Positions 23,721 through 38,465 of a DNA stretch of 64,000 nucleotides are shown one piece after another; positions within the stretch are counted from its first letter, which is position 1, and each line of letters begins with the position of its first letter. The translations under genes were made by a program, and so were the position numbers. The notes under the pieces were generated by a model that saw only the letters and a list, made by a program, of their open reading frames with translations, did no database searches and had not been told where the DNA came from. The stretch is from Eudromia elegans (lineage: Eukaryota; Chordata; Aves; Tinamiformes; Tinamidae): positions 1,973,708 to 2,037,707 of the forward strand of contig PTEX01000055.1 of assembly GCA_003342815.1 (NCBI GenBank). Reading direction: 5' to 3'.

Positions 23721-26700
23721 CTACCAGACATCATAGCTCTGGAGCATTTGTAGATTCCTTTCTTGCAGAGTGGACTGGATGATGATGTTACTTATTTCTT
23801 GACTACTTTACCCAATTTTACCTGGAGCTATAATTGCTGGACACAAAGTTGTGTAGGTTTTGAAAACTCCTGGTTCCCAGTAGACAGTTTACAAGGCTGT
23901 GGTGCTGTTGTTACTCCCTTCTTATGCAGTTCCTGTTGTCTTTTACTATTGTTTATTAGCACCTTTCTTGTTTCATCTACAACTAACACTTATTGAAGCA
24001 AATTGAGTCTTGAGGGTGCGAGCAGTGGAAGACCTGTCTGTTCTTGTGCCATCCCTCAGTTTGGTAATCAATTTCATCCTTGATAAATACATTTTTATTT
24101 GACTTTTAAGTGATATGATATGTAACCTAATCTTAAAGATAATCATAAATATTGACAGAGACTAGCAGGAAAAAGAATTTTTCTAGAGAAACCTATTTCT
24201 CTGTAAAACATTGTTAATTTTGGGTGAAAGGCTTGAATATACCCCCATGTGGAGATGTGTTGAGATTTTTCTAAATAAATAAATAAATAAGTCTTTTATG
24301 AGCAAGAATAGGTTTGTTTAACTTGTTTCTGTCAGGTATCCCTGTAAATGCATTGCTATCTTAATTTGGTGGGCAGGGAGATACGCTGCATATAAAAACC
24401 CTCTTTATTGTATTTTACTATATATATTCTAGTATACATACACAAATATATTTGCATAGATAATCTGAGCATTTCTCTTATCAAACTTTTCTAAATGTTG
24501 GCAGTTTTTTTTCTTAGTGTTACTCTAGTCATTGTACTCTACAAGAACTTCAACTTACATTTATCATCTTATTGCATATAGCACTTGGTTTGCATATATC
24601 AGAAAGACAACTTACTCCAGTGATATAATCCAAACAGAAACAGCAGACTTAAGGATAGATCACTTCTCTGCTTTGTTTGCATAGGGACTGCGCCTGCACC
24701 AGTAAGTCAAGCAGTGTGAGGGGTTGCACTGGGTGTCTGTACTGCTCACGGGTATGGAACAGCCCCAGGATGGTTTTTGCTGCCCAAGGCCAGCCAGCAC
24801 TTTTCCAAAGAATTTCTGGGCACAGCTTGATAGTAGGCGTGGATGAAAAATCATTTCCAATAAGTAGATTGGATGCAACCCCACTGTTTGATAGAAGAAA
24901 CAGTTTGAATGTGGTCAGACCATGCTGGGTGGCCTTACATTCAGATTTAGGTTTTTATCGTATTTAATTTATAGGCTGTAGCAAAATTTGACATTAAATT
25001 CAAGCAACTTTCTGTCTCATTACAGTGCCTTTCCAGACTTTTTCCTCTTTTATATACAATTATTTCTGAAATTACCATGACAAAATGGCTACATCTATGT
25101 TAAAAAAAAAAAAAACACACTTTTTTTTTTCTTAGACTGATTAACATTTCTCTTTTGTTTTCAGGTTTCTTTATACTTTTAATACTTTAATTTGTCGTCT
25201 TGATTTTCACAAAGGATAACTGATTCAGAAATAAACTTTTGATGCTTTTAAAAAGCTCCAAAATTAGATCATGTAATTAGTACTCAACTTATGAGCATCG
25301 ACATTTGGTGGAATTACATTTATGCAAACAAATTCAGTTCACACAGTTTAGAAATACTAAATGATCTTTAGGAAAGAACAATGCTCCAGGCTTATGTGAG
25401 CTTCCTCCATAGATTTATTTCCTGATATTCAATAGTTCTTGAAAGAAAATTTCTCACAATTTACAATGCAAAATCACTGACAAACAAACAAATTAGCAAT
25501 GGTTACTATTTTAAGAAAAGGTAGAAATAGAATAGTGCTTAAAATATTGTATTTCTAAGGAATATAGATTCTTGAAATAGACAGGGCCACATATCACTTT
25601 GCTGTGTGTTCCTCTTAAAGTAATTCTGCCTGTTTTGTGTTCCTTTTTTTTCCCCCCACCATTCAGATAATATATTTCTAAGGCATACAGATTCTGCAGG
25701 TTAAAAATAACAGGTGTTGAAATAACTCTGAACAGGCCCTGCTCCCTCTACTCTGTGGAGAAATACAAACAGGAATAAGAAGGGTAAGAAAAATACTATG
25801 CTTGGAGAGCAAAACTCCCCATGGCCACAGCAGCTATGGTTGATATCAGAAGCTGCCTGATTAGAAGAATGCTAAACTCTTGAGGATTTGTGACGAAATC
25901 TGGAGTTTGTTTGCATAAAAGGGAGAAATGATTTGTTTAACGCCAGTAGTATCTAAAAGTATTTAACTTTTAGAGGACTTAGAGCATTATATCTTTTGTG
26001 GCTGGAATTGGTCTCGGGTTTCTTCACCAAGCCATGGAAGGCCAGTTATCTGAATATTTTCAGACACTGTATTTGCAAGGGTTCCCAACAGAATTTGTAG
26101 GGAATAGGTTAGATGTATACCTAAACTTTACATTCTTGGGGTGATCCACAAAACTAGTCATTTTCTTCATTTAGTTTTAGCACAGGATGTGTCTTTTGGG
26201 AAACTTGTTCTAAGATTTCTGGTGCGAGACCACCTAGCAATTTAGCAACTGCAGCTCCAGCATTTTGCAGGATTCATGTGTTAGGAACTCTTATGTCTGC
26301 CTACTGGTAAAAATATAGGCACTTATAAGTACAGGAAGATACCAATTGACACCTGATTTTCATGGCATAAACCTAAACCAACTTGCTAGGGATTAGAGAG
26401 AAACACTGTAAAAATGTACATCAATTTTTTTTTTTTTTTTTTTTTTTTAAAAAAGTTCATGTCTTTTTGTTGGGCTCCCTTCTCACTCAGGAATGGAGAA
26501 AGAACACTTGCTGTGAGGATTCATTACAATCTGAGATGATTCCACTGCATTAGTTTGGGAGTAACTGCATTCCTCCCTTCAGGTAGGTTAGCAGTTCCCC
26601 TTTAGAGTGCTGGGATTCAGTTGTATGAAAACTTGTGGGAGAAAAAGGGATATATTTATGAATGAATCTATTTGGAGAAAAGTCTATGCCTATTAAGCAG

Positions 26701-29700
26701 GCCCTGGAAGCTCCAGAGAGGAAATCCCATACATGCACACGCACAAAAAAACCTGTATTCCACTGCCTTCATGGAAATAAGATGACATGTTAGAATAAAC
26801 ATTAGGAAAATGGAAGATTGCTCATTTGTATGTTAGCCTTAAAATGAAATAAATGCTAAGACAACTTGCTTGCAACTTCCTGCAGAATTTATCCTTTAGG
26901 TGTAGTGTGATTTCTGCACTTCATTAGAGTACCTTGGGCAAAGGAATATATTCAAAAATGCAAAGTAAGTTCACCTGGTGAACAACTAAGAGGAAGCTCC
27001 TGCTGTTGTAAATCTTGATCAGTATTCCTGACAGTGCTGTGTTTTGGATCCTTATGCAAACAATCCCATGTAAATGATCAATTACAAGACATTTTTTTTT
27101 GCTATAAAAGTTGGTGTTTTTTTTTTTTTTTTTTTTCCCACTGGGGTTGCAAGTCTAAATCTACTGTGAGTCTTGTGATTCAGGAGAGTGAGGAATGCTC
27201 CTATCCTTCACTATTTTTGACACAAAACTGAGTATGACAGATGATGGGTAGGTGGGTTTGATCTTCCTTTAAGAACCCACTGCATGCATTACTGGTTTGC
27301 TTGTGCAACTGCATTTGTGCAATGTTCTCCTTTCGAAACAGAGGTTATTCTAATAGGTTAGAAATCTGTGGATGCAAATGGCTTTCAGAGGAATAAGTGC
27401 TCAACTTGGGTAACTAGCTTAAGTCCTACATTCTATTTAAAGAATATAAGCTAGCTAATATATAGATTGGAAGTCCTGTTGGTCTAGACAAGACTTTCTA
27501 GATCTTCACAAAAACAAATAAACAACAAAAAAACAACCAACCAACCACCTTTCTATACAAACTTCTGAAATGTGGGAATGCTGGTCCCTCCTGTCAAGGT
27601 AGTGAACTGTTATTCAGCTGCTGCATGCATTTGTATGATACCTAGCTCAGGCTATAATGCCCTAAGTTATCTTTTTAAATGCTTGTATCATTCCATTTTA
27701 CTTTGGGGAAAAAATACATATAAGCAATTCTTTCCTCGTCATTAATCTGCACTCTTGGAGGCTAATACCTCTATGTTTTGAAGATTTCTTTTTTTTAATA
27801 TCTTCATAGTACTTTCAGGCTTTTTATGTGGCATGTACATAACCACTCTCTGACTTAAAGGTAATTTTCAACAGCACCCACACTTGTGTTTATAGTCATA
27901 GAGGCAACATAAATTTACAAAAATAGAAAAGTAAGAGGGAGAAGGATGCAGGACAAAGAATGAAAAAAAAAAATCAATAGAAGTGATGCAGTTTCAGTTC
28001 TCAAAACTTTTATTGGCTTGTAGAGAAGTGTGGCATCTTGGAACATACCATGGAAAATATTTCATTCAACCTTTTGGTATCACAGTCAAAAGTCACTGAA
28101 AATAGAAATTGTATTTGGATTTCACATAAATGTTAGAATAAATGAAATGTAGATGGCTTTATTGGATTCAATTACATATGAAAACAAACATATTCAGAAC
28201 GAAGTACAATAAAAACATGAACATATTAGGGGTTATGTTTTATGCAATTCAGATAGGCATACTATAAATATGAATAACAGAGACTAGACAGCGAAATACC
28301 ATTACATTCTAAGAGCTAACATTCTGCCATTGCTTCAGCAAGTTTTAAATGATAGCACAAAAGCACATTTTGAAATCTCATGTCCTGATTCATGATTATA
28401 AGACAAAACTGTAGAATTACTGTCCCACTTCTGTGAGCAGGGCCTTGTCTGACACAGCTATATGTGCTCTGGAGAATAAAAGAGGTAGGGGGAGGGTAAA
28501 GATGATTAAAGGTTGAAAAGAAGACTCTTTCTGACAGCACAATATTAAAAGAATTAACATGTCCATATTTCAGCTCTAATATTCTAATACAAAATATTCT
28601 TCCATCTATAAAAAGCCTATTCTTTAATTTGCAGTTTTGAATTACCCATATTTAGAAGAAATTTATATTCTATTACATCTAGTTTTAATCTTGGTATATA
28701 CTTATGGAGTTAATAACAATAAAAACAATAGATAAGTTTCCAGGGGAAAAGAAATAAAAATATGCCAAAATAAAAAGTCCCAATATTAACTGTTCCAAAT
28801 CAACTTAGTGAGAAGTCCTCAAAATCATAGCGGAAAGAGTTTCATTTAATCATACGACTTATAACTCTAACTAATGGTACGTACCTGCACCTCTTATCAG
28901 GCCTGCCCCTTCTCCCTACCCACCTCCCCCGCACCCCCCCCTCCCCCCCCAAAAAAATCTGGTTTATTAGTGTTTATGTTAAAGAAAATCACGTACCACA
29001 CTGAAGATTCATCTTTACTTCATTACTGAAAGCACAAATCCAGTTAGCACATTTTTTAGACAGGCTTTCATTTTTCAATTAATATGCTTTATTTCTTTTT
29101 TTTCTGAATTGCAGCTCAGGAAGGCAAAGATGAAACTTTGTTCTTTCTTTTGTACTCAGCTGCTGTGTTTTATTTTTCTCCTGGCAACAGATTTTAAATC
29201 TTTTTGCCTCTTTTTTTTTTTTTTTTTTTCCTTTCATGGGAACTGTTTAGTAAGTGCCGACATTAGAGCTGACATCGCTTTGTGTGTGTGTGTGGTTTTT
29301 TTTCCTTCCCCTTTGCCTGGTTTCTGTGTCTGTGTGAGCAGGCATGCATTCATTAACGTAATTCCTCAACATTCAACAAGAGTGCATCATAAACCAGAGG
29401 GAAAAAAAAAGCCTCATAAATATTTAGATCTTTTCCATCTACCTTCCAAAACTAAAGTGAAAAAGAGTATTTAGTGAGGACTTGGTTTGAGTTAATCTGC
29501 ATATGAACTGAAATAAGGCACAAAGGGATGAAAAGGTGGTGGAAACCAGCCTACAAACCCCTCAGTCTCCAGGGGGTCATTCATCTTGTTCTTGTCAATA
29601 CAATCTCAGTCTCACTACTTGGCTGCTTTCTGCGCATGATCCAACAGACCAGCTTTGCAAGGACAGTGTTGCACAGGATATGCATAGGTTCTTCCTAGGC

Positions 29701-30530
29701 CTTTTTTGGGGTATTTTTGAGGGTATTTTTGTGGCACTCCCCACGGTGTTTTGGGAGCTCCGCCTCCCCCCCATTGGGTATTTTTTTCTAAGAGAGAAGT
29801 GAAATAATTCATTTTGGGAGGGGGAGAAGCTGGTTTCCCTAAAGGCACTTCTACTTGTTGTCCACATGTTGACATCTGAACTTACAAATTTACAAAAAAG
29901 AGCTGCAGCTTGTATGGAAAGCAATTCTGGGTGACTTGATAGTTAATGTGAGGAAATACCTAGTAAAATCACAATCTAACTTAAAGTTTATTCTGATATA
30001 ATATATAATTTCATAACTATACCATTAATTTTTTTTTTTAAAAGAATTTTGCATATGTGTTAAGACTTGAGGGCATATTTAATACATTCAATTATTTAAT
30101 TTTTATTTCATGAACTGAGACCAAATGAATTTTGAAGGATTACATCACATCAGATAGAGTGATCTGGGACCTACGACTGTTTTGCTTAGATGTCCTTCTC
30201 AGCCAAGCTACACAAGAATCACTACAAAGACATAAGTAGTATTTTCCTACATGATATCGTTCTTGATCAAAAACAGCCAAATGACAGCAAGGTTTTTGGT
30301 TGTTGTGCGGATAAGGTCAGAAGGAAATATAAGCAGCTGTCTTTCATCAGACAATCTCCTTATCTACAGTATAAATGAGAATTAAATAAGCACTATATGT
30401 AAAATGGTCATTTAAGTCACATAATCTAGTTGTAATGTTATCTTACTAAATGGTTCATCTACCATTTTGGGCTTGCGATAACAGAAGAGTTAAACCATTT
30501 TTTTTCCTCAAATAGCTGTAATTTGGTCTC
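23721..30530. other. Intergenic AT-rich sequence with homopolymer tracts
   Basis: No gene was recognised. It holds an AAAT repeat (24273-24290), a T24-A6 tract (26425-26454), a T20 tract (27117-27136), a C-rich tract (28921-28950) followed by A7, a T-rich run near 29212-29230 and a TG run near 29280-29293. A GC-richer patch at 24670-24960 has open frames on both strands without recognisable products. Confidence 0.5.
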
Positions 30531-30539
30531 CTCATTAAA

Positions 30540-31110
30540 CCAAACTGTTTTCTTTTCTTGGATAGTGAACAGAGACCTCCCCAAAACTCCATTACTGGAA
30601 CAAAACAGGGAGCATGCCAATGTAATACGTTAGGTACAAGCCTCAGCACACATTGCCTCGACTCCTTTACTAATCACTTTAACCGCTGTCAATCTGCCAT
30701 AAAGAACTCCACCTCCTCTGACAAACTTCTAATCAAGCACCAAGCTGCATCTGGAGCCAGAGGGATAATTGATTTCACCACTAACCTGCAAGACAGGTGT
30801 GTACCAATTCTGCAATGGGACAAAAGATCAATTATGTCTCTATTAATGAAAACCAGAGAGAGTTGTAGGCTACCTGGAAGGGGAATTAAGGTGGAAGTTT
30901 ATAGGTTTAAATTGACTCGCAAAGGACACTAACATTACAATTGGCTGACTGGATGTTTTGAAAGCAGGCAGAAAACTTCTGGAGATGGGGAAATGTTTTT
31001 AGGCCGGCTGTGCTCCCCTCCTGCTGGCAACAGAGAAGTGGTTTGTGAGCTTCCCAAATCACAGGGACTTTCCAGACCTTTCTGGGGTGAGTATAAAGGA
31101 AAGGCTGCCT
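30540..31110. promoter_or_regulatory. Candidate conserved non-coding element
   Basis: This complex unique sequence has many short transcription-factor-like words: CCATTACTGG, AATTGATTTCACC, GATCAATTATG, CTATTAATGAAAA and AGTGGTTTGTGAG (RUNX-like). A plus-strand open frame of 124 codons (30558-30932) crosses it, but the translation matches no family that I know and has no splice context. I interpret it as a possible distal enhancer of QKI or of a more distant gene. Conservation is untested. Confidence 0.25.
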
Positions 31111-34100
31111 AATTTAGACTTGTTAATACCTGGTTTCTTGATGACTTTTAAAGCAGAATTTTAAAAGTTCAAGAGAACTTTCTTTCCTGCCTTGCCCCAA
31201 GTAGTGTTACAGACCCTGCTATGACCTATTGTTTCTTGGGGCATACTGCCATACAAGGCTAAATATTAACATGTTAAAACATAATAATGCAGCACTGTTA
31301 TGCAAATTGGATAGTGGAGTATACTAGCTGGGTAACACCCTTAAGGTGTTAGGGAAACAGCTCTTGATTGCAGCAGGATGGGGGGGTGGGAAGGGCACTA
31401 AAAAACAGATCTCACTTAGTTTTACAAAACAAAAACCTGTTATCAGTATTAGAATTGCAATAATCTTTTTTCCTATTTTGACAGATGACACAAAGACTTG
31501 AAAGGTAAAGAAAACTGCCCATGAAACTTTCAGACATAAAATCATTAAAAAAAAAAAGACAAAAGAGACAGCATTAGTATTTTGGTAGCCATCTTTTATT
31601 TAGGAATGATGTAATAAATTCCATGATATGGAACTTCCTAACAGATAAAGTAGCCCTGAAACTTTTCTGTAAGTTACAATGTGCAATATATGTACACGGA
31701 AAATCCTCACCATGTAAATGAATAGAGAAATCTAGACTTGTGATCTGCACAAAAATCATCTGGATACACAGGAAGTATATTTCCCCTTGTACTTCAGTTA
31801 AGAACAGCTCAAACATGAGTATTTCAAACTAAAAAAGAATAACAAAAAGTTATGGGAACTGAGAGAGGGCCAGCATGGTCAAGTACCATTTCCAAAACTC
31901 CAAATTTAGCTGCAATGACTTCTGTGCCAGACAATACTATGTATAAATCTGGGCCATTAGTCAATATTGCCTACCATCTGTTCTGTCTTAAACCATTAAA
32001 AAACTTTTTAATCTAGTCCCTTCTCACTCATGCTGTGGCCTATCCAACACATAGAATTTCTGAATGTAAAACAGTAACACATTTCTGAAAGCCAGAACTA
32101 GGGAACAACTCCATTACATTCAATAGAGTAATTTGACTCTTGTCAAAATCCTGAATGCAGGCTCTTGTTCACACTGAGAGAACGGCAGCACATGTGCAGA
32201 GTGGGCTTCTGCACAGCGAGCTTCAGGTACAGAGACAACCTGCAGTTCCATTTCAGATATCCTGAGGTGCAAGAGACACATGCACAAAGGTGACAAATGT
32301 GATATAGGAGCTCTGAGATAAGAATGACCTTCTGGAGATTCAGGAAGACGCCAAGTGGGATCCCATACAGCAAAAGAATCCCAAAATGTATTGTTTTTAT
32401 AATCCTAACTAAGAGAATTACTGTAATTGATTAGTGAACTCCTTTATAAATAATAATCAAATATAGTATTACCTAACCAGTTAATGTAGCTCAAAATGAG
32501 CTAGCTAGATTAAACAGCAACCCAGACACTTTCATGTTTTGGCTTTGAGTCCAAGATTCCTTTTCTGCTCATTGTTATGATTGTCCTTTGAGCTCCAGTG
32601 ACAGTTGAAGAGAGACCTAGATGCACCAGTCTGTAAAATGACTGTACAGCAGCCCTGTAGAAGCTTTGGAATACTTACTATTTCTATGAGGAGATCCTGG
32701 ATCTGTCCCAGTGCTTAAGTAATAATTCTTTGCACTTATATAGTGGTTTTAATCCAAGCATCTTAGTGCAAAGGGTTTCATAGACTCTAAAGAGCAGCAA
32801 ATGGTGAAAAGAACTCTGGGGCATATCATAACTACAATATATGTGAGTAATGCATCCTAAGAAAGAACTTCCAGAGTCAAATGAAAGTTTGTAGTAGGAG
32901 GGGAAAAAAATGGAAGGGATTCAGTCGTCTGTAAAGAAATAAATAATAATAAAGGCTCCCTAAAGAAAAAAAGGAAAAAAAAAAACCCCAGTTCCTACTG
33001 TTTGTTTTTAGACTTCTGAACATGCTCTGGCATCGAGTATAATGGTCTTTGTGTGGGAAATCAATGACCAGGGTAGCACTGACTCAGTCCTTTGCTTTGC
33101 AGAAACACTATTGAGCAAGTCTGTCCCATCTCCAAAAGCTTTCAAGACTTGCACTGCTTGGTCCCTTTCTTTCCTCACAGCTTTGTAAGCCCTGATACTT
33201 CTTGTCTCCTATTTAGCCACCACTAAACATATAAATGATAGGCATTTAATAGAGATTTGGAATTTATTATGCATTTTCTGTGTGGAAAAATATTTCTAGA
33301 CAAAAATAACACTTGAAAAAATATTCTGGATCTTTCAGATGGACAAACTGTATCTCATTAGAAGGCCTAGATAATAAAAATTATGTCAGCTTGTTACCAA
33401 AACGCTTAAAAAATCAAGAGTTTTCTTATAATTCACATAGAATCTTTTTGTCCAGATAAGTGCAAGCTCCTTGAGTAAGGACTGCTGCTTTAAGCAGCAC
33501 ATCACCAGCAATCCCTTGCTGCTTTCATATACACTCACATTTCAGACATGTGGGGAAAAAAAAAAAAAGCATCAATTACAATTTAGGTTTTATTTCCTTT
33601 TAGTAGAAATTCAGATGAATGGTTAATTTAAATCTATTTAGAAAGTTAAAGCTGAAATTCTTTCTCATGTACTCCATGAGAAGACATTCAGTAGCTGTTG
33701 AATAGTGGGGCTGTGATTTTGTAACTGTCCTGATAGGAAGGAGAATGTCCCCAAACCCACTGAAGCTGAAGGACTGCACTTGGGATTGGAAAGGATGGGA
33801 ACATAAACATGGCTCGCATTCCAAGAGATGGTCTGACTTGTTTTAGTGAACTGGAAACAAATATTGACTACTTATTATACAGCAGTATAATACACAAAAA
33901 TAAAACAATACTATATTATGAACATAAATTACAACATATGAAGGTTTCTATGGGATTAGGGATAAGACAAACTTTCAAAATGCCTGTGATTTAAACAGTT
34001 CAATTTGTCTTGTGAATAACTTTGTTGTTTTCCCCTGACTCCTAAATTTAATTGCTGTTTTGAAAGAGATGACAAAGTAGACAAATTTTGTGTTTACAAT

Positions 34101-37100
34101 ATAATATCTTAATTTAGTTTTCTCTGTGTAATTGCTGGTAATTTTTCCTTTTACACTCTTTCTGAGATTGCTTTTCTTTCCCCCTTTCTGTTTTCTTAAG
34201 CTACTGAGAACGGGAAACAGGCATATATGAAGCTTTATTTTTTTTCTCCTACTATACAGCATGAAATTAAATCAACCTAAACTTTGGTTTTAGTGCACAG
34301 ATATCCCTCAGGAACCTAGCAGAACTACCACCCTCCCTGGAGATTTTCTTTTCCCCACTACAATGCTCTCTTTTATGCAGGAAACCTGAGAGTTTCCTGA
34401 ATAAAGGAACAGCATTCACAGATGTTACATATTTACAGAAATAGTGTACCCGAAGAAAGATTACCAGGTAATCACTCTATGGCAATCTTGAACACTGCTT
34501 TAAGACATACTATATGTTTTATTTACATGCCCAAGCATGTATAACCACAACCATCTGGCACTTAGGTAAGGTGCAACTTAAGAGAGGGTACCCATGCCTT
34601 CACTCACTACTAAGTTAAACAAAATGTTTAATATTTTATGAAACAATTTCCATCCTACTGCATGAACCAGAGTAACCCAAGGTACCTTCTTCTCACAAGG
34701 TGCCTTCCTGAGAAAATTACCAGGTACAAAATTTAGGCAAAGGGTAGAGAACAGCATAGATCTAGCATTTTCTTTTCTCCTCAACCTAATTACTTGGTAA
34801 CTATGCAGTTCTGGGAGAAGAGTAGAATACAGGTCCTTCTCCTCTTGCACAGGTAGGCTAATCACCAAAATCTGTCTTCTTCTGGCACCTTTACTCCAAG
34901 CTAAACCTGCTCAGTTCCAACAGGAGAGATTTTTTGAGGGATATTACCCCTCTCCTCCCAGTTGTTGTACAGGTTTGAGTGCCTTAGGTATGGAAGATAG
35001 AGATCTCAATCCTTACAGGTTGAGGTATGCTTAAATCCCATGTCTTCAGCAACTGCCTTTCTGGTGAGCAAAACTTAGGCATTACCTTTTCCAGGACTAC
35101 CTGCAGCAATGAAACCTCGGTCTGTCTCTTACATTGAAGTTAAATGGATCAAGCTTATTTTTGGACTTATACAAAACTAGGACATCTTTTCAAATCTGTT
35201 GTGTAAAGGTAAATCGGAATTAACTGCCTATTTACATTACCAGGATATATCTGGCATGCAAACAGGTAAGTTTTAATATTAATATTTAGTGAACTCAAGA
35301 ACTACAGCACAGGCTTTCTGGTGTCGTTTCATTTTTAAAAACTCTTACTCTTTTTTGATTATGAATGCAAGGCCCTTTGCTTATTTGAATGATGCACTAT
35401 TGAGAAGTTATCTGACAGCTTAATAACACAGGCAAAGAAAAGAGGTTTTTAAATGCCAGTTTTAAGAGATAGTCAAATACATCACAATCTTGATATAGTT
35501 GATGCTCTTAAGCTTTTTAGTCTGGCTCTACCTCTTGCTCTGTTCATGTGTTAATCACCTTCCAGCCATCAATGAAGGATGGATGTCCATCTCGCAGTGG
35601 CTACATGTGACTGCTGTAATCCAGTGGCAGTGTCTTCTCTACCGAGGCTGGTTTGCTACTGAATGACAAACGGAGAGAGAGAGTGGTCTCTGTCCTGAAG
35701 TGGAAATTAATTTCCTTAATAGGTAATTAAAGAATCATTCTTTTTCCTAAAGAAAACCTGTTACCTTCTTGTTATAGACACTATTTGTAGGAAGTTGAGG
35801 ATTTCCAGGTGTTCCAGGTGACTGTGACTTGATCAAATGTCCCTGCTGGCACTCAGAAGGGATAAGAGGGTAGGCTTGGAGACACAATCATAAGAAACAG
35901 TGGAAACAGCAGCCAAAACTAACTGAAAGAGCCTATTTCACAGTAATTATCAACCTTCAGCTCTCCTATCTCTCAAGCTGCTATCAGATATGAACGTTAT
36001 GGCAGTAATTCAGTTTGCTTTTTATGATCAGTGCAAAGCCTATACTGTAATTTACAGAGACTGCTGCTGGCATTATCATAGTTTTCTTTTATTTCAAGAT
36101 TAGATTAACGCAGTAAAACCTCCACACCTTAAAAGAGAAACTGCTGGAGATTACTGCATCTTACCTGATACAAGAAGGGCTTCCTAGATGAAAGCATAGG
36201 AGTTAAACATCTGGATTTCTGCTTGTGTCCACACAGCATTTAAGCTTTTGGGTTGTTATCCACACAATAGTCCTGATCACACACAAAGTTTCACAAGGAA
36301 ACAACAAAAGCCAGTACAGTGCAATGGCATTTCTAGCTCCTCTGTACACAAGTCTTCATGGGAGCTCTGAGTTTTGCCTTCTCACAACTCTTTAATCAGA
36401 ACCACTTCAACTTCCATGCACTCTCCAAGTCCCCTTTCTGTGGCTTGGAAATACAGGAATGAAGAGGCAGGCAGGAACATGAGAAGAAATGCTCAGTCTT
36501 TCAGATCACTTTGTTTTTATTGTATACATGATAAGTAGATTAGCAAATCTGCACATCATCCTAAAGCTAATGGTGAATGATCTACTACACTCACTGCCAC
36601 AGTATTTAGCTATTCTGAATGTATTTTTCCAATGAATCAAATTCACAGCCTTAAGATATCTGTGGAAAAACTGAGTATGAGAATTTTTCCTAAGTTGTTT
36701 AAGCCTAATTATACTGGCAACTTCAGGACATAGATTTGCCTCAACCTTCGCACTGTTTAGACTGGGAAAACGATTAATAAAAGATTAATATAAACTAGAG
36801 CTTGAGTTTTGCAGTGCAGTAACTATTCCTCAGTAATTGCTGGTGTGCACAATCTTCAATCTTCTTCTCCACTAAATAAACACAAAATAGCTCAGGGATG
36901 AGCTGCTTTGTTTCTATTGGTATGCAAGACGACTGGCAGTTACTCTAAAATAACTTGAACTTGCATTTCTCACCTTAAACTATGTGCTTGTTTTGTCTGC
37001 TCATATCTAGCCCTGGATGCACTGTATGGGCAGGAAGCAATAATGAAATGGTATGGGAGCAGCTGGAAAAAGCCTCTACCTGCTATTTTTACCATGAGAA

Positions 37101-38040
37101 CTGTCAGTCCAGAACAACTATTCTGATATTATCTAAGTTCATCTCTTTTTAACATGAAAGACTGCTGGCCCAGTAGTATCTCTAATCAAATGGTAGGATT
37201 TAATAACCATTTTTCTGAGGGTTACAAAGAGCTTTTCCTCACTGGGCTAAAAATAAGCAAACAAATGGCTACGAACAAGTGGCTGTCTTTTCAGACTGGT
37301 GTGCAATAAACTTACAAGGATGATGATTTTGTGTTGGTATATGGACACATTTAACTAAGCACAATTTTCAAGGGTGGGTGGAAGGGAGAGTAACTGTACC
37401 CCTGTTACTGGACAGGAACGGTATTGTTTCCTGATCCATCGCCGTACTGCGGTGGGCTCTGGCACGCTGCTGATGGACTAAGGACCTGCCTTGAAGGAGA
37501 GAGCCACCGCTGCTCATAACATCGATACTCGCCCCAGGGTAATAGGGCTAGTACCTGCTTTTACGGAGATTACACGAGTTGTATTTTTTAAAGGGTGGAA
37601 CCAATAAATACAACTTATCTCATATAAGTAAATAAAATTTATGTAAAGCAAACCAACAAAAAAAAAAATCTCTTGTTCAAACAAAGAATCTATAATATTT
37701 ACAAGAGAAAAATCCAGCGTGCAAAAGAAGGAATTAAAAAAATCCAAGGTGGGTTTACTAACGTGAAGACTACTTTCCATAAATTGTCAGGGGGTATCTT
37801 GGACAAGTAGAATAGCAATACTTGGAAATTCCCAACAGAACTGGACTCTTGCCAGAAGGACAATGTGGTTCTGCTTCTTTTTCATATCAGGAGCAGAATA
37901 TCACAATGACCTTAGTTTTTTCCATTTTTTCCCCCAAATACCCTGCAACATATATGACATTTGCATTTTGCACAGATTCCAAACAGCATCTATATTTAAA
38001 TACTCCTACAACAAGCAGTGGCTAGATACACATGCTTCTT
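31111..38040. other. QKI-proximal upstream flank, no gene recognised
   Basis: AT-rich sequence leading to the CpG island. No coding exon, CR1 or other named repeat was recognised. Small features are an octamer ATGCAAAT at 31300-31307 and a short inverted repeat AGTAAC/GTTACT with a 9-base spacer (37389-37409). Short A or T tracts are scattered through the block. A divergent lncRNA from the QKI promoter could lie here, but no exon can be read from the sequence alone. Confidence 0.45.
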
Positions 38041-38220
38041 CATCAGAGACGACTGCACGGCAAGGCGCGTAAACGTTGTTTCGTGATTTTGGTAAACCAA
38101 ACTAGGCGGGAAACGGCGAGATTCTACCCACCTTTCCCCACACAAACTCTACTAAGGCCCTTAAACGGCATCGAGGTCTTCTGGTGGCTCCCGAGAGAGC
38201 CAAAGCCACCCACGCGCGGC

Positions 38221-38244
38221 GGGGACCGGCGGGGACCGGCGGGG
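38221..38244 (+). repeat. GGGGACCGGC tandem, G-quadruplex-prone
   Basis: Two exact copies of a 10-base unit plus GGGG give three G4 runs, with further GGC/GGG runs on each side. The tract sits at the upstream edge of the QKI CpG island and could form a quadruplex using adjacent G runs. Whether it does is inference. Confidence 0.6.
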
Positions 38245-38465
38245 CCCTTGCGGCAGCGGCGCCCCCCTCCAGCCCGCTCCGAGGAGCCCTGGGCGACCCC
38301 CCGCTCCCCTGCTGCGCCCGGGGCGCTGCTGGGACCCCCCCCCGCCGGCACAGCTACCCCTACCTCGCCCCGCACGCCGCCTCCTCCGAACCCGCTGCCG
38401 CTTTAAGGCTCCGCAGCGGCTCCTCGCGCCGCGCCGCTGCGCGCACCGCCCACCGCCCGCCGCGC

